A DNA stretch of 64,000 nt, taken from the NCBI RefSeq assembly GCF_003019675.1, contig NZ_CP028105.1, positions 760,282 through 824,281 on the forward strand. The letters are read 5' to 3'. The position numbers were made by a program, and so were the translations under genes. The notes below the pieces were generated by a model that searched no databases, was not told the origin of the DNA, and was given only the letters and a program-made list of their open reading frames with translations. This DNA comes from Fusobacterium ulcerans. GTDB lineage: Bacteria; Fusobacteriota; Fusobacteriia; Fusobacteriales; Fusobacteriaceae. Positions 35,368 to 45,189 of this stretch are shown here, in pieces (the stretch's first letter is position 1; each line of letters opens with the position of its first letter).

Positions 35368-35396
35368 TTAGACGACATAAGTTGTAAAAAAGTTTA
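35368..35396 (-). promoter_or_regulatory. Putative ECF-type (autoregulated) promoter
   Basis: On the minus strand TAAACTT (35390-35396) and CGTCTAA (35368-35374) are separated by 15 bases. E. coli sigma-E promoters read GAACTT and GTCTAA/TCTGA with similar spacing. It sits 35 bases before the sigma factor start. Confidence 0.55.
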
Positions 35397-35399
35397 GTT

Positions 35400-35831
35400 T
35401 TAAAAAGATTTTTTGCTGTTTATTCTTCCGCCTACACTTATTTCAAATTTATTTCCTACCAAATCCACTACTGTATCCTCTTGAACATTTATTATCTTAG
35501 TCATAGCCATATTTCTTTCTAAATGACTTCTTCCACTTTCGCTGTCACGATCCCCTTTTCCTCTCCTGAAAGAAAAATCCATAATCCCTCTTACCATTGG
35601 AGTTTCAATATATTTAAGCCTGTATTCTCCAAGCTCTACATAATAAGGAACTCCTGAATCTAGGAAAATTCTATTTATTTCTACACTTTGTATTTCACTT
35701 CTATCGTAATTTACAATAAGAGTTTTTCTTCCTTCTATTTTATCAAGAGATATTTCATGACTGCTCTTTATTGACGTGCATCCTATTACCAGTATTATAA
35801 TTAATAGGCTAATCAGATATCTTACCTTCAT
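35400..35831 (-). CDS. Putative lipoprotein, unknown function
   Basis: The 143-residue protein has a lipoprotein signal (LIIILVIGC, Cys near residue 18). The rest is beta-rich with no recognised domain. The start at 35831 has GGAGG nine bases upstream, within the 3' end of ispG, so the genes overlap by 23 bases and are probably coupled. It ends 67 bases before the sigma factor start. Confidence 0.72.
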   Translation of the reverse strand: MKVRYLISLLIIILVIGCTSIKSSHEISLDKIEGRKTLIVNYDRSEIQSVEINRIFLDSGVPYYVELGEYRLKYIETPMVRGIMDFSFRRGKGDRDSESGRSHLERNMAMTKIINVQEDTVVDLVGNKFEISVGGRINSKKSF

Positions 35832-36879
35832 TTTCTTCATCCTCCATTATTAATTTTTTTAATTCTATCAATATTTCAGACTCTTTTACTTTTTTTACAA
35901 TCTGCCCTTTTTTGAAAAGTACACCTTCTCCTTTTCCACCAGCTACACCATAATCAGCTTCTCTAGCTTCTCCAGGTCCGTTTACTACACATCCCATAAC
36001 AGCTATCTTTATTTTACGGTTTTCTTTTTCAAATTCCTTTTCTACTTTTTTAGCAAGACCTATCAAATCTATTTCAGTTCTTCCACAAGTAGGACAAGAA
36101 ACAATTTCCACTCCTGCTTCCATCAATCCCAACACTTTGAGAATTTCTTTTGCTACTTTTATCTCTTCTACTGGATCTTCTGTCAAAGATACTCTGATTG
36201 TATTTCCAATTCCATCTACTAAAAGCGATCCTATCCCAATGGCTGATTTTACTGTTCCCTGAAATGCTGTTCCTGCTTCTGTTACTCCTAAATGAAGTGG
36301 ATAATTCACTTTTTCACTTATTTTTCTATATGCCTCTACCATCATTTTTACATTGCTTGACTTTAGAGACACAATTATATCATGAAAATCATTTTTTTCC
36401 AATAAACCAATATGGTACATTGCACTTTCTACCATAGCATCAGCAGTTGGACTTCCATATTTCTTTAATATTTCTTTTTCCAACGAACCAGAGTTTACTC
36501 CTATTCTTATTGGTATATTTTTTTCTTTTGCCTTTTGAACTACTTTTGCTACATTTTCATCAGCACCAATGTTTCCGGGATTTATTCTAAGTTTATCTAT
36601 TCCATTTTCCATAGCTGCTAAAGCAAGCTTATAATCAAAATGTATATCTGCCGCCAATGGAATTGTTACTTTTTTCTTTATTTCTTTTATAGCCTCTGCT
36701 GCTTCCATATTATTTATAGTCATTCTTACAAGCTGGCATCCTGCTTCTTCCAGTCTTTTTATTTGGGCTACAGTAGCTTCTACATCACTTGTCATAGTAT
36801 TTGTCATAGATTGAATAACAATATTATTCTCTCCACCTATTATTATATTCCCCACTTTTACTGCTCTTGTCTTTTTCAT
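35809..36879 (-). CDS. ispG: 4-hydroxy-3-methylbut-2-enyl diphosphate synthase
   Basis: The 356-residue enzyme of the MEP isoprenoid pathway begins [20 protein letters not shown]. It has the [4Fe-4S] Cys residues in [12 protein letters not shown] and [15 protein letters not shown]. It reduces methylerythritol cyclodiphosphate. The product feeds ispA elsewhere in the window. It lies upstream of a lipoprotein gene with which it overlaps. Confidence 0.96.
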   Translation of the reverse strand: MKKTRAVKVGNIIIGGENNIVIQSMTNTMTSDVEATVAQIKRLEEAGCQLVRMTINNMEAAEAIKEIKKKVTIPLAADIHFDYKLALAAMENGIDKLRINPGNIGADENVAKVVQKAKEKNIPIRIGVNSGSLEKEILKKYGSPTADAMVESAMYHIGLLEKNDFHDIIVSLKSSNVKMMVEAYRKISEKVNYPLHLGVTEAGTAFQGTVKSAIGIGSLLVDGIGNTIRVSLTEDPVEEIKVAKEILKVLGLMEAGVEIVSCPTCGRTEIDLIGLAKKVEKEFEKENRKIKIAVMGCVVNGPGEAREADYGVAGGKGEGVLFKKGQIVKKVKESEILIELKKLIMEDEENEGKISD

Positions 36880-36898
36880 TATTCCATCTCCTAAACAA

Positions 36899-36929
36899 AG
36901 AAGTCCTGTTAAAAAACAGGACTTTTCTT
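36899..36929 (-). terminator. Terminator after the M23 peptidase gene
   Basis: AAGTCCTGTT and AACAGGACTT form a perfect 10-bp stem with an A/T loop. T-rich sequence follows on the minus strand (TCTTTGTTT). It separates the miaB-rho-peptidase run from ispG. Confidence 0.8.
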
Positions 36930-36933
36930 ATTT

Positions 36934-37989
36934 TTATTTTCTTGTTAAGTAACTCATAGGGTTCTCTGTTTTACCATTTTTTCTAACTTCAAAATGAAGG
37001 TGAGGTCCTGTCACTCTTCCAGACATTCCTGTTTTCCCTATTAATTCACCTTTATTAACATTCTGCCCAACTTTTACACCAATTTTATCTAAATGAGCAT
37101 ATCTAGTTTCATAACCATTAGAATGTTTCAGTATTATTATTTTTCCATATCCATTCATATATCCAGCATAACTTACTTTTCCAGTTTGAGCTGCACGTAA
37201 AGGTACATATCTTGCTTTTAAGTCTACTCCTGCATGGAATATATATCTTTTTAACACTGGATGGAATCTACTTCCATATGGACTGCTTACTCCTTTATAT
37301 TCAACTGGGAATCTAAATCCTGCACTTGCAGTTACTGTCACTCCACCTCTTCCAGAATTAGCAAGAACTCTTACATCAGGATTTTTCAGGAAAATATCCT
37401 GTCCAACTTTAAGACTTTTTGCATCTACATCATTAAAAGCAGTTATATCATCAAGCTTCATTTTAAATTTTGAAGCTATCTTAGATAAAGAATCACCTTT
37501 TTGAACTTTATAAAATATTCCATTTTCAGAAACAATAGTTAATTTCTGCCCTATTTTTAAATTTTTTACAGAAACATTAGGGTTATTAGCAAGAAGCATA
37601 GTCATAGTCATCCCATTTGCTTCAGCTATTTCAGAAATTGTATCTCCCTGCTTGACTACATATTCGCTTTTTACAGGCAGCTTTTTTTCAGGTGTGACAA
37701 CCTGATCAATAACTGTTTCTCTAATTCCTTCTTTATCTGTTTCAGAACTTCCTTCATCTTTTTTATCAAAACCTAATGGTTTATATTCATTTGCAAAATT
37801 ATATTCTTTTTCAAATGTATAAAAACTATCTTTAAGCAGAGCTACTCCACCATTTTGTTCTTCAGTAGCATCATAATAATCTGTAAACTTCTTTAAATCC
37901 ACCACTTCCTCTTTGAAAGGACTGGCAAGCTCTATTCCAAAATAAAAAACAACTGCTAATATTATAAAAACTTTTATTTTAGATTTCAT
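36934..37989 (-). CDS. LysM and M23-domain murein endopeptidase-like protein
   Basis: The 351-residue protein has an N-terminal signal or membrane anchor ([15 protein letters not shown]). Two LysM peptidoglycan-binding repeats follow ([18 protein letters not shown]..., [18 protein letters not shown]...). The C-terminal M23 domain has intact zinc ligands: FHAGVDL and HLHFEVR. It probably cuts peptide cross-links in murein, or activates amidases. The start at 37989 has GAGGAC upstream and overlaps rho by 11 bases. Confidence 0.9.
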   Translation of the reverse strand: MKSKIKVFIILAVVFYFGIELASPFKEEVVDLKKFTDYYDATEEQNGGVALLKDSFYTFEKEYNFANEYKPLGFDKKDEGSSETDKEGIRETVIDQVVTPEKKLPVKSEYVVKQGDTISEIAEANGMTMTMLLANNPNVSVKNLKIGQKLTIVSENGIFYKVQKGDSLSKIASKFKMKLDDITAFNDVDAKSLKVGQDIFLKNPDVRVLANSGRGGVTVTASAGFRFPVEYKGVSSPYGSRFHPVLKRYIFHAGVDLKARYVPLRAAQTGKVSYAGYMNGYGKIIILKHSNGYETRYAHLDKIGVKVGQNVNKGELIGKTGMSGRVTGPHLHFEVRKNGKTENPMSYLTRK

Positions 37990-39241
37990 TTTTAGTCCTC
38001 TTCTCCCCTTTTTCATAAAATTCTAAAAGCTTTTTATTGCTTTCTGTATTGAGTATGGTGTCTATAAGTTTTCTCGAAGCTGTGGCCCTGTCATACTGTG
38101 CCAAATATCTTCTTATACTCCAGATACTTTCTAATTCATTCTTTGGTATTAGAAGTTCCTCTTTTCTAGTTCCTGAACGCTGAATATCTATGGCTGGAAA
38201 TATTCTTAATTCAGCTAGATTTCTGTCTAAATGTATATCACAGTTTCCTGTTGACTTAAACTCCTCATATATTATATCGTCCATCTTACTTCCTGTATCT
38301 ACAAGAACTGTTGCTATAATTGTAAGACTTCCTCCCCCTCTTATATTTCTGGCAGTTCCAAAAAAATTCTTAGGATAATATAATGCTGTTGGGTCTATTC
38401 CTCCTGATATTAATTTTCCGCTTGAAGGAATAACTATATTATATGCTCTTGCAAGCCTTGTTAGAGAGTCCATAAGTATAACTATATTTTCTCCGTTTTC
38501 TACTTTTCTTTTTGCTCTTTCCAATATCATCTCTGTGACTTTTATATGATTTCTTGGGTCTTCATCAAATGTAGAAGCGAATACCTGTGCTCCTATTACT
38601 GATTCTTTTATATCTGTAACTTCTTCTGGTCTTTCATCTATCAGAAGTATCCATACTTCTGTTTCTTTATTCTGCTCTATCATTGAATTTGCTATACTGC
38701 TTATAAGCATAGTTTTTCCAGCTTTTGGAGGAGCTATTATCAAAGCTCTCTGCCCTTTTCCTATTGGTGCAACAAGGTCTATTATCCTTCCTGAAACATT
38801 TTTTCTGTCAGTCTCCAGAATAAATCTCTCAGTTGGATAAGCTGGTACAAGATCCTCAAATGGTACTCTTGACTCAGCAGCTTCCAGCGTTCCGCTGTTT
38901 ACTAACAGCACTCTTCTTAGAGCATAGTTTTTTTCATCTCCAGAAGGTTCTCTCACCTCTCCAACTACTATATCTTCAGTTCTTAATTTAAATTTTCTTA
39001 CTTGCGAGGCTGATACATAGACATCTTTTTCTACACTGGTATTTCTCAAAAATCCATAACCGTCAGGCAGAACTTCCAAGCTTCCCCAAGCAATATCTAA
39101 TCCTTCTTTTTCTTCAATATCTTTTTCTATCAATTCTTTCAGTTCAGATTTTTTTATTCCATTTTTATATTCTATCCCCAATTGCTTTGCTATTTCTTGA
39201 AGTTCTTTTAAAAGAAATCTATCCAACTTATCCATATTCAC
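37979..39241 (-). CDS. rho: Transcription termination factor Rho
   Basis: The 420-residue hexameric RNA helicase has an N-terminal Rho_N helix domain ([20 protein letters not shown]), a cold-shock-like RNA-binding domain (GYGFLRNTS), Walker A APPKAGKT, Walker [18 protein letters not shown] and the arginine-finger segment. It lies 11 bases after miaB. Length is standard and no insertion domain is present. Confidence 0.97.
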   Translation of the reverse strand: MNMDKLDRFLLKELQEIAKQLGIEYKNGIKKSELKELIEKDIEEKEGLDIAWGSLEVLPDGYGFLRNTSVEKDVYVSASQVRKFKLRTEDIVVGEVREPSGDEKNYALRRVLLVNSGTLEAAESRVPFEDLVPAYPTERFILETDRKNVSGRIIDLVAPIGKGQRALIIAPPKAGKTMLISSIANSMIEQNKETEVWILLIDERPEEVTDIKESVIGAQVFASTFDEDPRNHIKVTEMILERAKRKVENGENIVILMDSLTRLARAYNIVIPSSGKLISGGIDPTALYYPKNFFGTARNIRGGGSLTIIATVLVDTGSKMDDIIYEEFKSTGNCDIHLDRNLAELRIFPAIDIQRSGTRKEELLIPKNELESIWSIRRYLAQYDRATASRKLIDTILNTESNKKLLEFYEKGEKRTKNEI

Positions 39242-39252
39242 CTCAGTTAATT

Positions 39253-40563
39253 TTAGTCTACAATATCACCATATAAAGTCCATGTTTTGCAATCATATAT
39301 CTTTACATTTACAAAAGTTCCCTCTAAGGCTTTATCTCCTTTAAAAAGAACTATTTTATTAGTTGAAGTTCTTCCAGTAAGAACATCTTTATTCTTTCTG
39401 CTTTCTCCTTCTACTAAGATTCTCACTGTTTTACCCATATAAGTTTCACTTTCTGCTAATGAGCAGCTATTTTGAACTTCTATTAATCTCTGAAGTCTCT
39501 CTTTTTTAACTTCTGAGTCTATCTGTTCATCCATCTCAGCCGCTTTTGTTCCTTGTCTTATTGAGTACATAAACATAAATGAATTTTCAAATTGTATTCT
39601 TTTTACTACATCTAAAGTATCTAAGAAGTCTTCTTCAGTCTCTCCTGGGAATCCAACTATTATATCAGCAGTCAGAGCTACTCCAGGTATTCTTTCTTTT
39701 ATTTTTTCAGCAAGAGCTATATACTGCTCTTTTGTATATCCTCTGTTCATCATTTTCAAAATTCTTGTAGAACCTGATTGCAATGGAAGATGCAGTGATT
39801 TTGCTATCTTATCATTTTTAGCTATAACATCTATTACTTCATCTGAAAAATCTCTTGGGTGAGGAGAAATAAATCTTACTAAGAAATCTCCTTCTACTTT
39901 GCATATTTCTTCTAAAAGTTTTGCAAAGTTGTCTCCATTTTTAAAATCTTTTCCATAAGAATTTACATTTTGCCCTAAAAGTATTATCTCTTTATATCCT
40001 TTTTCTGCATATTGTTTTACATCGTGTATTATTTCATCTAAAGGTACTGATCTTTCTCTTCCCCTTACATAGGGTACAATACAATATGTACAAAAATTAT
40101 TGCATCCATAAGTTATTGAAATTGAAGCTGTTTTCTTCGAATCAAAGTCAGCATCCAATCTTGGAGGCAATTCATCTTCACAGTCAGTATAAATGACATG
40201 TTTATTTGTTTTATGTTCTATGTCATCTATTGCCTGAGGTATTCTTCCTATATTTTGATTTCCCATTATTATATCTATCTGAGGGAATTTTTTTAGTAGT
40301 TCTTTTCCCTGCTCCTGAGCAAAACATCCAGTAATTCCTATGATGCTTCCTCTTCTTTCTTTTATATGTTTTAGTTCTCCTAATTTTCCATATATTTGTG
40401 TTGCTGCTCCTTCTCTTACTGTACATGTATTAAGAAAAATTGCGTCTGATTCCTCTATATTTTCAGTTATTTCATATCCTATATTTTGAAAGATTTTCTT
40501 TATCTTAGCACTTTCATTTACGTTCATCTGACATCCATATGTTATAATCGATGCTTTTTTCAC
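39253..40563 (-). CDS. miaB: tRNA-2-methylthio-N6-isopentenyladenosine synthase
   Basis: The 436-residue radical SAM enzyme has the N-terminal UPF0004 domain with Cys ligands ([27 protein letters not shown]), the radical SAM CxxxCxxC in [17 protein letters not shown], and a C-terminal TRAM domain. It adds a methylthio group to i6A37 of tRNA. It is the first gene of the miaB-rho-M23 run. Confidence 0.96.
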   Translation of the reverse strand: MKKASIITYGCQMNVNESAKIKKIFQNIGYEITENIEESDAIFLNTCTVREGAATQIYGKLGELKHIKERRGSIIGITGCFAQEQGKELLKKFPQIDIIMGNQNIGRIPQAIDDIEHKTNKHVIYTDCEDELPPRLDADFDSKKTASISITYGCNNFCTYCIVPYVRGRERSVPLDEIIHDVKQYAEKGYKEIILLGQNVNSYGKDFKNGDNFAKLLEEICKVEGDFLVRFISPHPRDFSDEVIDVIAKNDKIAKSLHLPLQSGSTRILKMMNRGYTKEQYIALAEKIKERIPGVALTADIIVGFPGETEEDFLDTLDVVKRIQFENSFMFMYSIRQGTKAAEMDEQIDSEVKKERLQRLIEVQNSCSLAESETYMGKTVRILVEGESRKNKDVLTGRTSTNKIVLFKGDKALEGTFVNVKIYDCKTWTLYGDIVD

Positions 40564-40805
40564 TCTATTCCTCCTAAAACTATTGCTGCTTATGTCTATT
40601 TTTTATTATAACAATTTTTTTACTGTTTTACAAACAATAAAATAAAAAAAGTATTATCTTTTCATAATAATTACTCAGATTTTTTCTGAACAAAAGAATA
40701 TTAGGACAACCTTTTAAATTTTATCATTTCTTTATGACCTGAATGTGTCAAAAGCTTTTATCAAATAAAAAATTTCTTGAAGATTTAAATAAATATTCTT
40801 CAATG

Positions 40806-40833
40806 TTGTTATGTGCATTATGAATGATATAAT
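40806..40833 (+). promoter_or_regulatory. Promoter of the MmcQ/YjbR gene
   Basis: TTGTTA (40806-40811) and a consensus TATAAT (40828-40833) are 16 bases apart. AAGGAG at 40841-40846 precedes the ATG at 40858. The rest of the 294-base gap from 40564 shows only a weak hairpin (TTGAAGA/TCTTCAA near 40775-40802). Confidence 0.7.
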
Positions 40834-40857
40834 ATAAAAAAAGGAGATGATAAAAGC

Positions 40858-41532
40858 ATGATTTATCAAGGAAAAATATTTAATAATCGAAAAATTGTAA
40901 TCAGCCATTTATTAGCATATGGCTTTGTTAAAAAAGATGAACAATATATTTACTCAATAAATTTAATGGAAAACTCTTTTAATTTAAATGTAATTATAAA
41001 AGAAACAAATGAAATAGAGATAAAAATTATAGATATAGAAACTAATGATGAGTATACTCCAGTTTATGTCCAAAGTATAAATGGAGGATTTGTTGGAAAA
41101 ATACGAAAAGAATATGAAGCAATACTTAGTGATATTGTTGAAAAATGTACAATAAAAGATATATTTAAAAGTGATTATGCAAAAAAAATTATAAAATACA
41201 TTGCAGAAAAATATAAGGATGAACCTGAATACTTATGGGATAAAACTCCAAACAATGCAGTTTTTCGTGAAAAATCAACTGAAAAATGGTATGCAGCTTT
41301 ATTAGAAGTTGAAAAAAGTAAAATTGGGATAAATGAAGAGGGAAAAATTGAAATTATTGATTTGAAAGCAGCACCAGATAAAATATTTTCTCTTGTGGAT
41401 AATGTCAATTATCTTCCCGGCTACCACATGAACAAAAAACATTGGTTTACTATTAAATTAGATGGTTCTATTTCAATTAAAACAATTTATACATTGATAG
41501 ATGAAAGCTTTAATATTATTAAGAAAAAATAA
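40858..41532 (+). CDS. MmcQ/YjbR family protein
   Basis: The 224-residue protein has a variable N-terminal half and a C-terminal MmcQ/YjbR domain. The domain carries LWDKTPNNAVFR, WYAALLEVEKSKIG, IEIIDLKAAPDKI and the closing PGYHMNKKHWFTIKLDGS. The fold is related to DNA-binding and phosphonate enzymes, but the family function is unsettled. It stands alone on the plus strand between two minus-strand runs with its own promoter. Confidence 0.85.
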   Translation: MIYQGKIFNNRKIVISHLLAYGFVKKDEQYIYSINLMENSFNLNVIIKETNEIEIKIIDIETNDEYTPVYVQSINGGFVGKIRKEYEAILSDIVEKCTIKDIFKSDYAKKIIKYIAEKYKDEPEYLWDKTPNNAVFREKSTEKWYAALLEVEKSKIGINEEGKIEIIDLKAAPDKIFSLVDNVNYLPGYHMNKKHWFTIKLDGSISIKTIYTLIDESFNIIKKK

Positions 41533-41602
41533 ATTTTAATTTTTTTATTAAACTTAATCATCTATAATTTTTGCATTATGGGAAATAATTAAAAGAAAAA
41601 AT

Positions 41603-41636
41603 CTCCCTTTTAAATAATTCTAAAAGGGAGACTCAT
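41603..41636 (-). terminator. Terminator of the ato operon
   Basis: TCTCCCTTTTA and TAAAAGGGAGA form a perfect 11-bp stem. On the minus strand it is followed by TTTTTTCTTTT. It lies about 15 bases after the atoA stop codon. Confidence 0.88.
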
Positions 41637-41651
41637 ATCAAACCTACTCAA

Positions 41652-42329
41652 TTAAAGTGATAAGATTTTTACATCATCAGCAACTTTTAATTCTGCTCCT
41701 GTTGATGCTTTTATATCTTCGATTGAAGAATATGGACTTACTTCAATAAGAAGTAATCCTTCTGGAGTTACTTTTATAACACCTTTTTCAGTGATTATTA
41801 AGTTTACTTGTCCAGCAGCTGTTAATGGAAGATCACATTTATCAAGGATTTTTACTGCTCCTTTAGCTGTATGTTCCATAGCAACTATAACTTCTTTAGC
41901 TCCAACTACAAGGTCCATAGCTCCACCCATTCCCGGAACCATTTTTCCAGGAACCATCCAGTTTGCTAGGTTTCCTTCTTTATCTACTTGAAGAGCTCCA
42001 AGAACAGTAGCATCTACGTGTCCTCCTCTTATGATTCCAAATGAAGTACAAGAATCAAAGAATTGTGCTCCTGGAAGAACAGTTACAAACCCTGCTCCAG
42101 CGTTTACTATATCTTTATCTTCTTTTCCAGGTTCTGGAGCTGGTCCTACTCCAATAATTCCATTTTCTGATTGGAACACAACCTCTATTCCTTCTGGTAC
42201 ATAGTTAGCTACTAGAGTAGGAAGTCCTATTCCTAAGTTTACTACATATCCATCTTTAAATTCTTGTGCAACTCTTTTTGCAATATATTCTCTTACTAAT
42301 TTTTTATCTAATTCCATTTCTTGCTTCAC
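41652..42329 (-). CDS. atoA: Acetate/butyrate CoA-transferase, subunit B
   Basis: The 225-residue subunit carries the catalytic Glu in VVFQSENGIIGVGP and the GGHVDATVLGALQVD and GMGGAMDLVVGAK segments typical of type I CoA-transferase beta chains. With subunit A it moves CoA between acetyl-CoA and short-chain acids such as butyrate or acetoacetate. It lies 5 bases after atoD. atoE in the same run supports short-chain acid metabolism. Confidence 0.94.
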   Translation of the reverse strand: MKQEMELDKKLVREYIAKRVAQEFKDGYVVNLGIGLPTLVANYVPEGIEVVFQSENGIIGVGPAPEPGKEDKDIVNAGAGFVTVLPGAQFFDSCTSFGIIRGGHVDATVLGALQVDKEGNLANWMVPGKMVPGMGGAMDLVVGAKEVIVAMEHTAKGAVKILDKCDLPLTAAGQVNLIITEKGVIKVTPEGLLLIEVSPYSSIEDIKASTGAELKVADDVKILSL

Positions 42330-42334
42330 CTCTC

Positions 42335-42982
42335 CTATTTAACTATGTAGTCTACGAATATTCTAGATGTCATTACATGATCTGGGTCGATTTCTCCCAC
42401 TTTTACTAATTTTTCTGCAAAAACTATAACTGTATCTGCTGCTGTTGCCATCATTGGGTTAAAGTTTTTAGTTGTTTTAGCATAAATAACATTTCCTAAT
42501 TCATCAACCACAGAACCGTTTAAAAGTGCTACATCAGCTCTTAGAGGTTTTTCTAAAATATATTTTTTTCCATCTACTGTAATAATTTCTTTTCCTTCTT
42601 CAACAATAGTTCCTATTCCTGTTGGTGTTAAGATTCCTCCAAGTCCATTTCCTCCAGCTCTTACTCTTTCAGCTAATGTTCCTTGAGGTGCTAATTCAAC
42701 TTCCATTTCACCAGTCTGCATTCTTCTTCCAGTTTCTGGGTTTGTTCCGATATGAGAAGCAATTACTTTTTTAACTTGATTGTTAACAACAAGTCTTCCA
42801 ATTCCTCTGTCTGGGAATCCTGTATCATTACCTATAACAGTAAGGTCTTTTACACCTTTAGCTACTAAAGCATCTATTATTTTTTCTGGTGTTCCTACTC
42901 CTAGGAATCCTCCAATAAAAACTGTCATTCCATCTTTTACATGAGATACAGCTTCTTCCATTGAAACTAATTTGTTTTTCAT
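42335..42982 (-). CDS. atoD: Acetate/butyrate CoA-transferase, subunit A
   Basis: The 215-residue alpha chain shows MTVFIGGFLGVGTPEKIIDAL near the start, GGNGLGGILTPTGIGT, and RADVALLNGSVVDELGNV, the CoA-transferase family I pattern. It pairs with the adjacent subunit B. It follows the DNA glycosylase gene by 21 bases. Confidence 0.94.
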   Translation of the reverse strand: MKNKLVSMEEAVSHVKDGMTVFIGGFLGVGTPEKIIDALVAKGVKDLTVIGNDTGFPDRGIGRLVVNNQVKKVIASHIGTNPETGRRMQTGEMEVELAPQGTLAERVRAGGNGLGGILTPTGIGTIVEEGKEIITVDGKKYILEKPLRADVALLNGSVVDELGNVIYAKTTKNFNPMMATAADTVIVFAEKLVKVGEIDPDHVMTSRIFVDYIVK

Positions 42983-43003
42983 TTTGCCCTCCTAACACTT
43001 TTT

Positions 43004-43660
43004 TTATTTAAATATTTCTCCGGCTTCCTTGTACCATAGAAGTAAATCTAAACTATCCATAGATATATCTATATAATCACAATAAGCTTTCATCTTTTCT
43101 TCGATCTCTAAATATAATTTAGGAGTCAGAGATTTGGGAATTTCTTCCAACACTTCTAATTTTACTAAATTTTTCAGGATATGTCTATCTAAAATCGAAA
43201 TTTTCTTTCCGAATCCGACGTTTCTCAGAAAATGACTGGCTTCTTTATAGGCCATCCCTTTAATATTTTTTACTATCCATTCTCTCTTTTCATTTACATC
43301 AGAAATACTTTCGAAAAAATCTTTTGTTACTATTTTTCCGTTTTTATCTTTCATCTGTTCCCTGAGAGTAACAAGATATTTTGCTTTATTATTTTTAAAT
43401 CTTACTATATTTAAATATTCCACCATCTCTTCAGCAGTTCCATTAAATAAAAGTCCGTTATCTCTAAGAGTTGTAATAGCCTTCCATGCATTTACTGCTT
43501 TAGACTGAGGTGTAAGGATACAGAAAGAAAGCTCTGTATGAATCTCCTCATTGCTTCCTTTCTCCCATACATTCTTAAAATCTTTTAATCTTTTTTCTAT
43601 TTCATCTTTTTTTTCTTCGTATATTTTTTTTATTTCATAAAAATATTCATTTTTTTTCAT
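43004..43660 (-). CDS. ogg: N-glycosylase/DNA lyase (Ogg2-type 8-oxoguanine glycosylase)
   Basis: The 218-residue HhH-GPD enzyme has the region YKEASHFLRNVGFGKKISIL with the catalytic Lys, followed by LDRHILKN with the catalytic Asp. Size and motif order fit the Ogg2 group common in archaea and anaerobes. It removes 8-oxoguanine and cuts the strand by beta-elimination. It lies inside the ato unit, 7 bases after atoE and 21 before atoD, an unexpected place for a repair gene. Confidence 0.88.
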   Translation of the reverse strand: MKKNEYFYEIKKIYEEKKDEIEKRLKDFKNVWEKGSNEEIHTELSFCILTPQSKAVNAWKAITTLRDNGLLFNGTAEEMVEYLNIVRFKNNKAKYLVTLREQMKDKNGKIVTKDFFESISDVNEKREWIVKNIKGMAYKEASHFLRNVGFGKKISILDRHILKNLVKLEVLEEIPKSLTPKLYLEIEEKMKAYCDYIDISMDSLDLLLWYKEAGEIFK

Positions 43661-43667
43661 TCTATAC

Positions 43668-45047
43668 CTAGAACAACAAGAATCCTGCTGAGATAATTAC
43701 TCCTGAACATAGAAGTACTATCAGACAGTATCCCATGATATCTTTAGCCCCTAGTCCTGCTATACCTAAAGCTGGTAAAGCCCAGAACGGCTGAATCATA
43801 TTTGTCCAAGCATCTCCCCAAGCAATAGCCATAGCTGATTTTGCTGTAGTTACACCTATAGCAACACCTGCCGGCATTACAATTGGAGCTTGAACTGCCC
43901 ATTGTCCTCCTCCAGAAGGTACGAAGAAGTTTACTATTCCTGCACTTAAGAATGAGAATAGTGGGAATGTTTTTGGTGTAGAAATATTTACGAAGAAATT
44001 AGACATTAATATAGCCAATGATGAACCATCAGCATTTGCTCCTGTCATGATACCCATAATTCCAGCATAGAATGGGAATTGTAAAAGTATTCCTGCTGCC
44101 CCTTTAGTTGCTTCACCAAAGGCATTTATGAATTTTCTAGGTGTTCCATGAAGGATGATTCCTGTAAATAGGAATATAAAGTTAACTAGGTTAAGGTTAA
44201 GATTGAATCCTTTAGTAACAAAATATTGAAGGATATAAGCCCAACCCATAACTCCTAAAATTATAGAAACAACTTTACTGTTTTCTATTTTTTCAGCTGG
44301 AGTCATATTTTCACGAATTAAAACTTTTTCTTCAGGTTCTTCCAATAATTTTGGATCAACAGTAACAACTTCATTTTCAGCTGGATACATAGCTCTGTTT
44401 ACTAATGGAAGCATTATGATAAGTGCTCCAAGAATAAATAAGTTCATTGGTGAAAATATAGTTAAACTTGTTGGAATATTTTCAGTTACAGCACCAGCAG
44501 TTTGTTTAGAAAGAGCTGCAACACTGTCACTTGCCACTTGTAAAGGAATAGATCCAGATAATCCTCCATGCCACACTAAGAATCCTGTGTAAGCTGAAGC
44601 TATAAGAAGTCTGTAGTCTACACCTTTTACTTTTTTAGCTATTTCTTTTGCAAAAATAGCTCCTATAACCAATCCAAATCCCCAGTTCAATATACATGCT
44701 ATAGTAGAAACTAAAGTTACTACAACAATAGCCTGTCTCGGACTAGATAATTTAGATGCCATATTTGATAATATCTTTTTAAATACACTTGAGCTAGCCA
44801 TTGTATGTCCAGTTACAAGCACTAATGCCATCTGCATTGAGAATGCCAGTAATGACCAGAATCCATTTGTCCAGTGACCAATAACTCTCATTGGTGATTG
44901 TTTAGTGAAAATAACTGCTCCTGCAAATACAATAAATGTCAGCATTGCACAGAAAATATATGGATCTGGCAAATACTTTTGCATTAAAGAAACACAGAAA
45001 GATGTAAATCTTTTAAATGCTCCTTGTTTAGTTTGTTGATTGTTCAT
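43668..45047 (-). CDS. atoE: Short-chain fatty acid transporter AtoE
   Basis: The 459-residue protein has about 10 to 12 membrane segments. Segments such as RFTSFCVSLMQKYLPDPYIF, ILNWGFGLVIGAIFAKEIA, WHGGLSGSIPLQ and FFVPSGGGQWAVQAPIVMPAG match the AtoE family. It carries short-chain acids such as butyrate or acetoacetate. It is the first gene of atoE-ogg-atoD-atoA. Confidence 0.93.
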   Translation of the reverse strand: MNNQQTKQGAFKRFTSFCVSLMQKYLPDPYIFCAMLTFIVFAGAVIFTKQSPMRVIGHWTNGFWSLLAFSMQMALVLVTGHTMASSSVFKKILSNMASKLSSPRQAIVVVTLVSTIACILNWGFGLVIGAIFAKEIAKKVKGVDYRLLIASAYTGFLVWHGGLSGSIPLQVASDSVAALSKQTAGAVTENIPTSLTIFSPMNLFILGALIIMLPLVNRAMYPAENEVVTVDPKLLEEPEEKVLIRENMTPAEKIENSKVVSIILGVMGWAYILQYFVTKGFNLNLNLVNFIFLFTGIILHGTPRKFINAFGEATKGAAGILLQFPFYAGIMGIMTGANADGSSLAILMSNFFVNISTPKTFPLFSFLSAGIVNFFVPSGGGQWAVQAPIVMPAGVAIGVTTAKSAMAIAWGDAWTNMIQPFWALPALGIAGLGAKDIMGYCLIVLLCSGVIISAGFLLF

Positions 45048-45189
45048 TTCTTTCCTCCCTCATAATCTTTAAATTTGAAACCGAAATTTCCTATTATAAG
45101 TATATACTCATCACTATCCAAAGTCAATATATTTAATCACATCTATGACACGATTGGTCCACAATACGTGAAATGCCTCTATTATTTAT

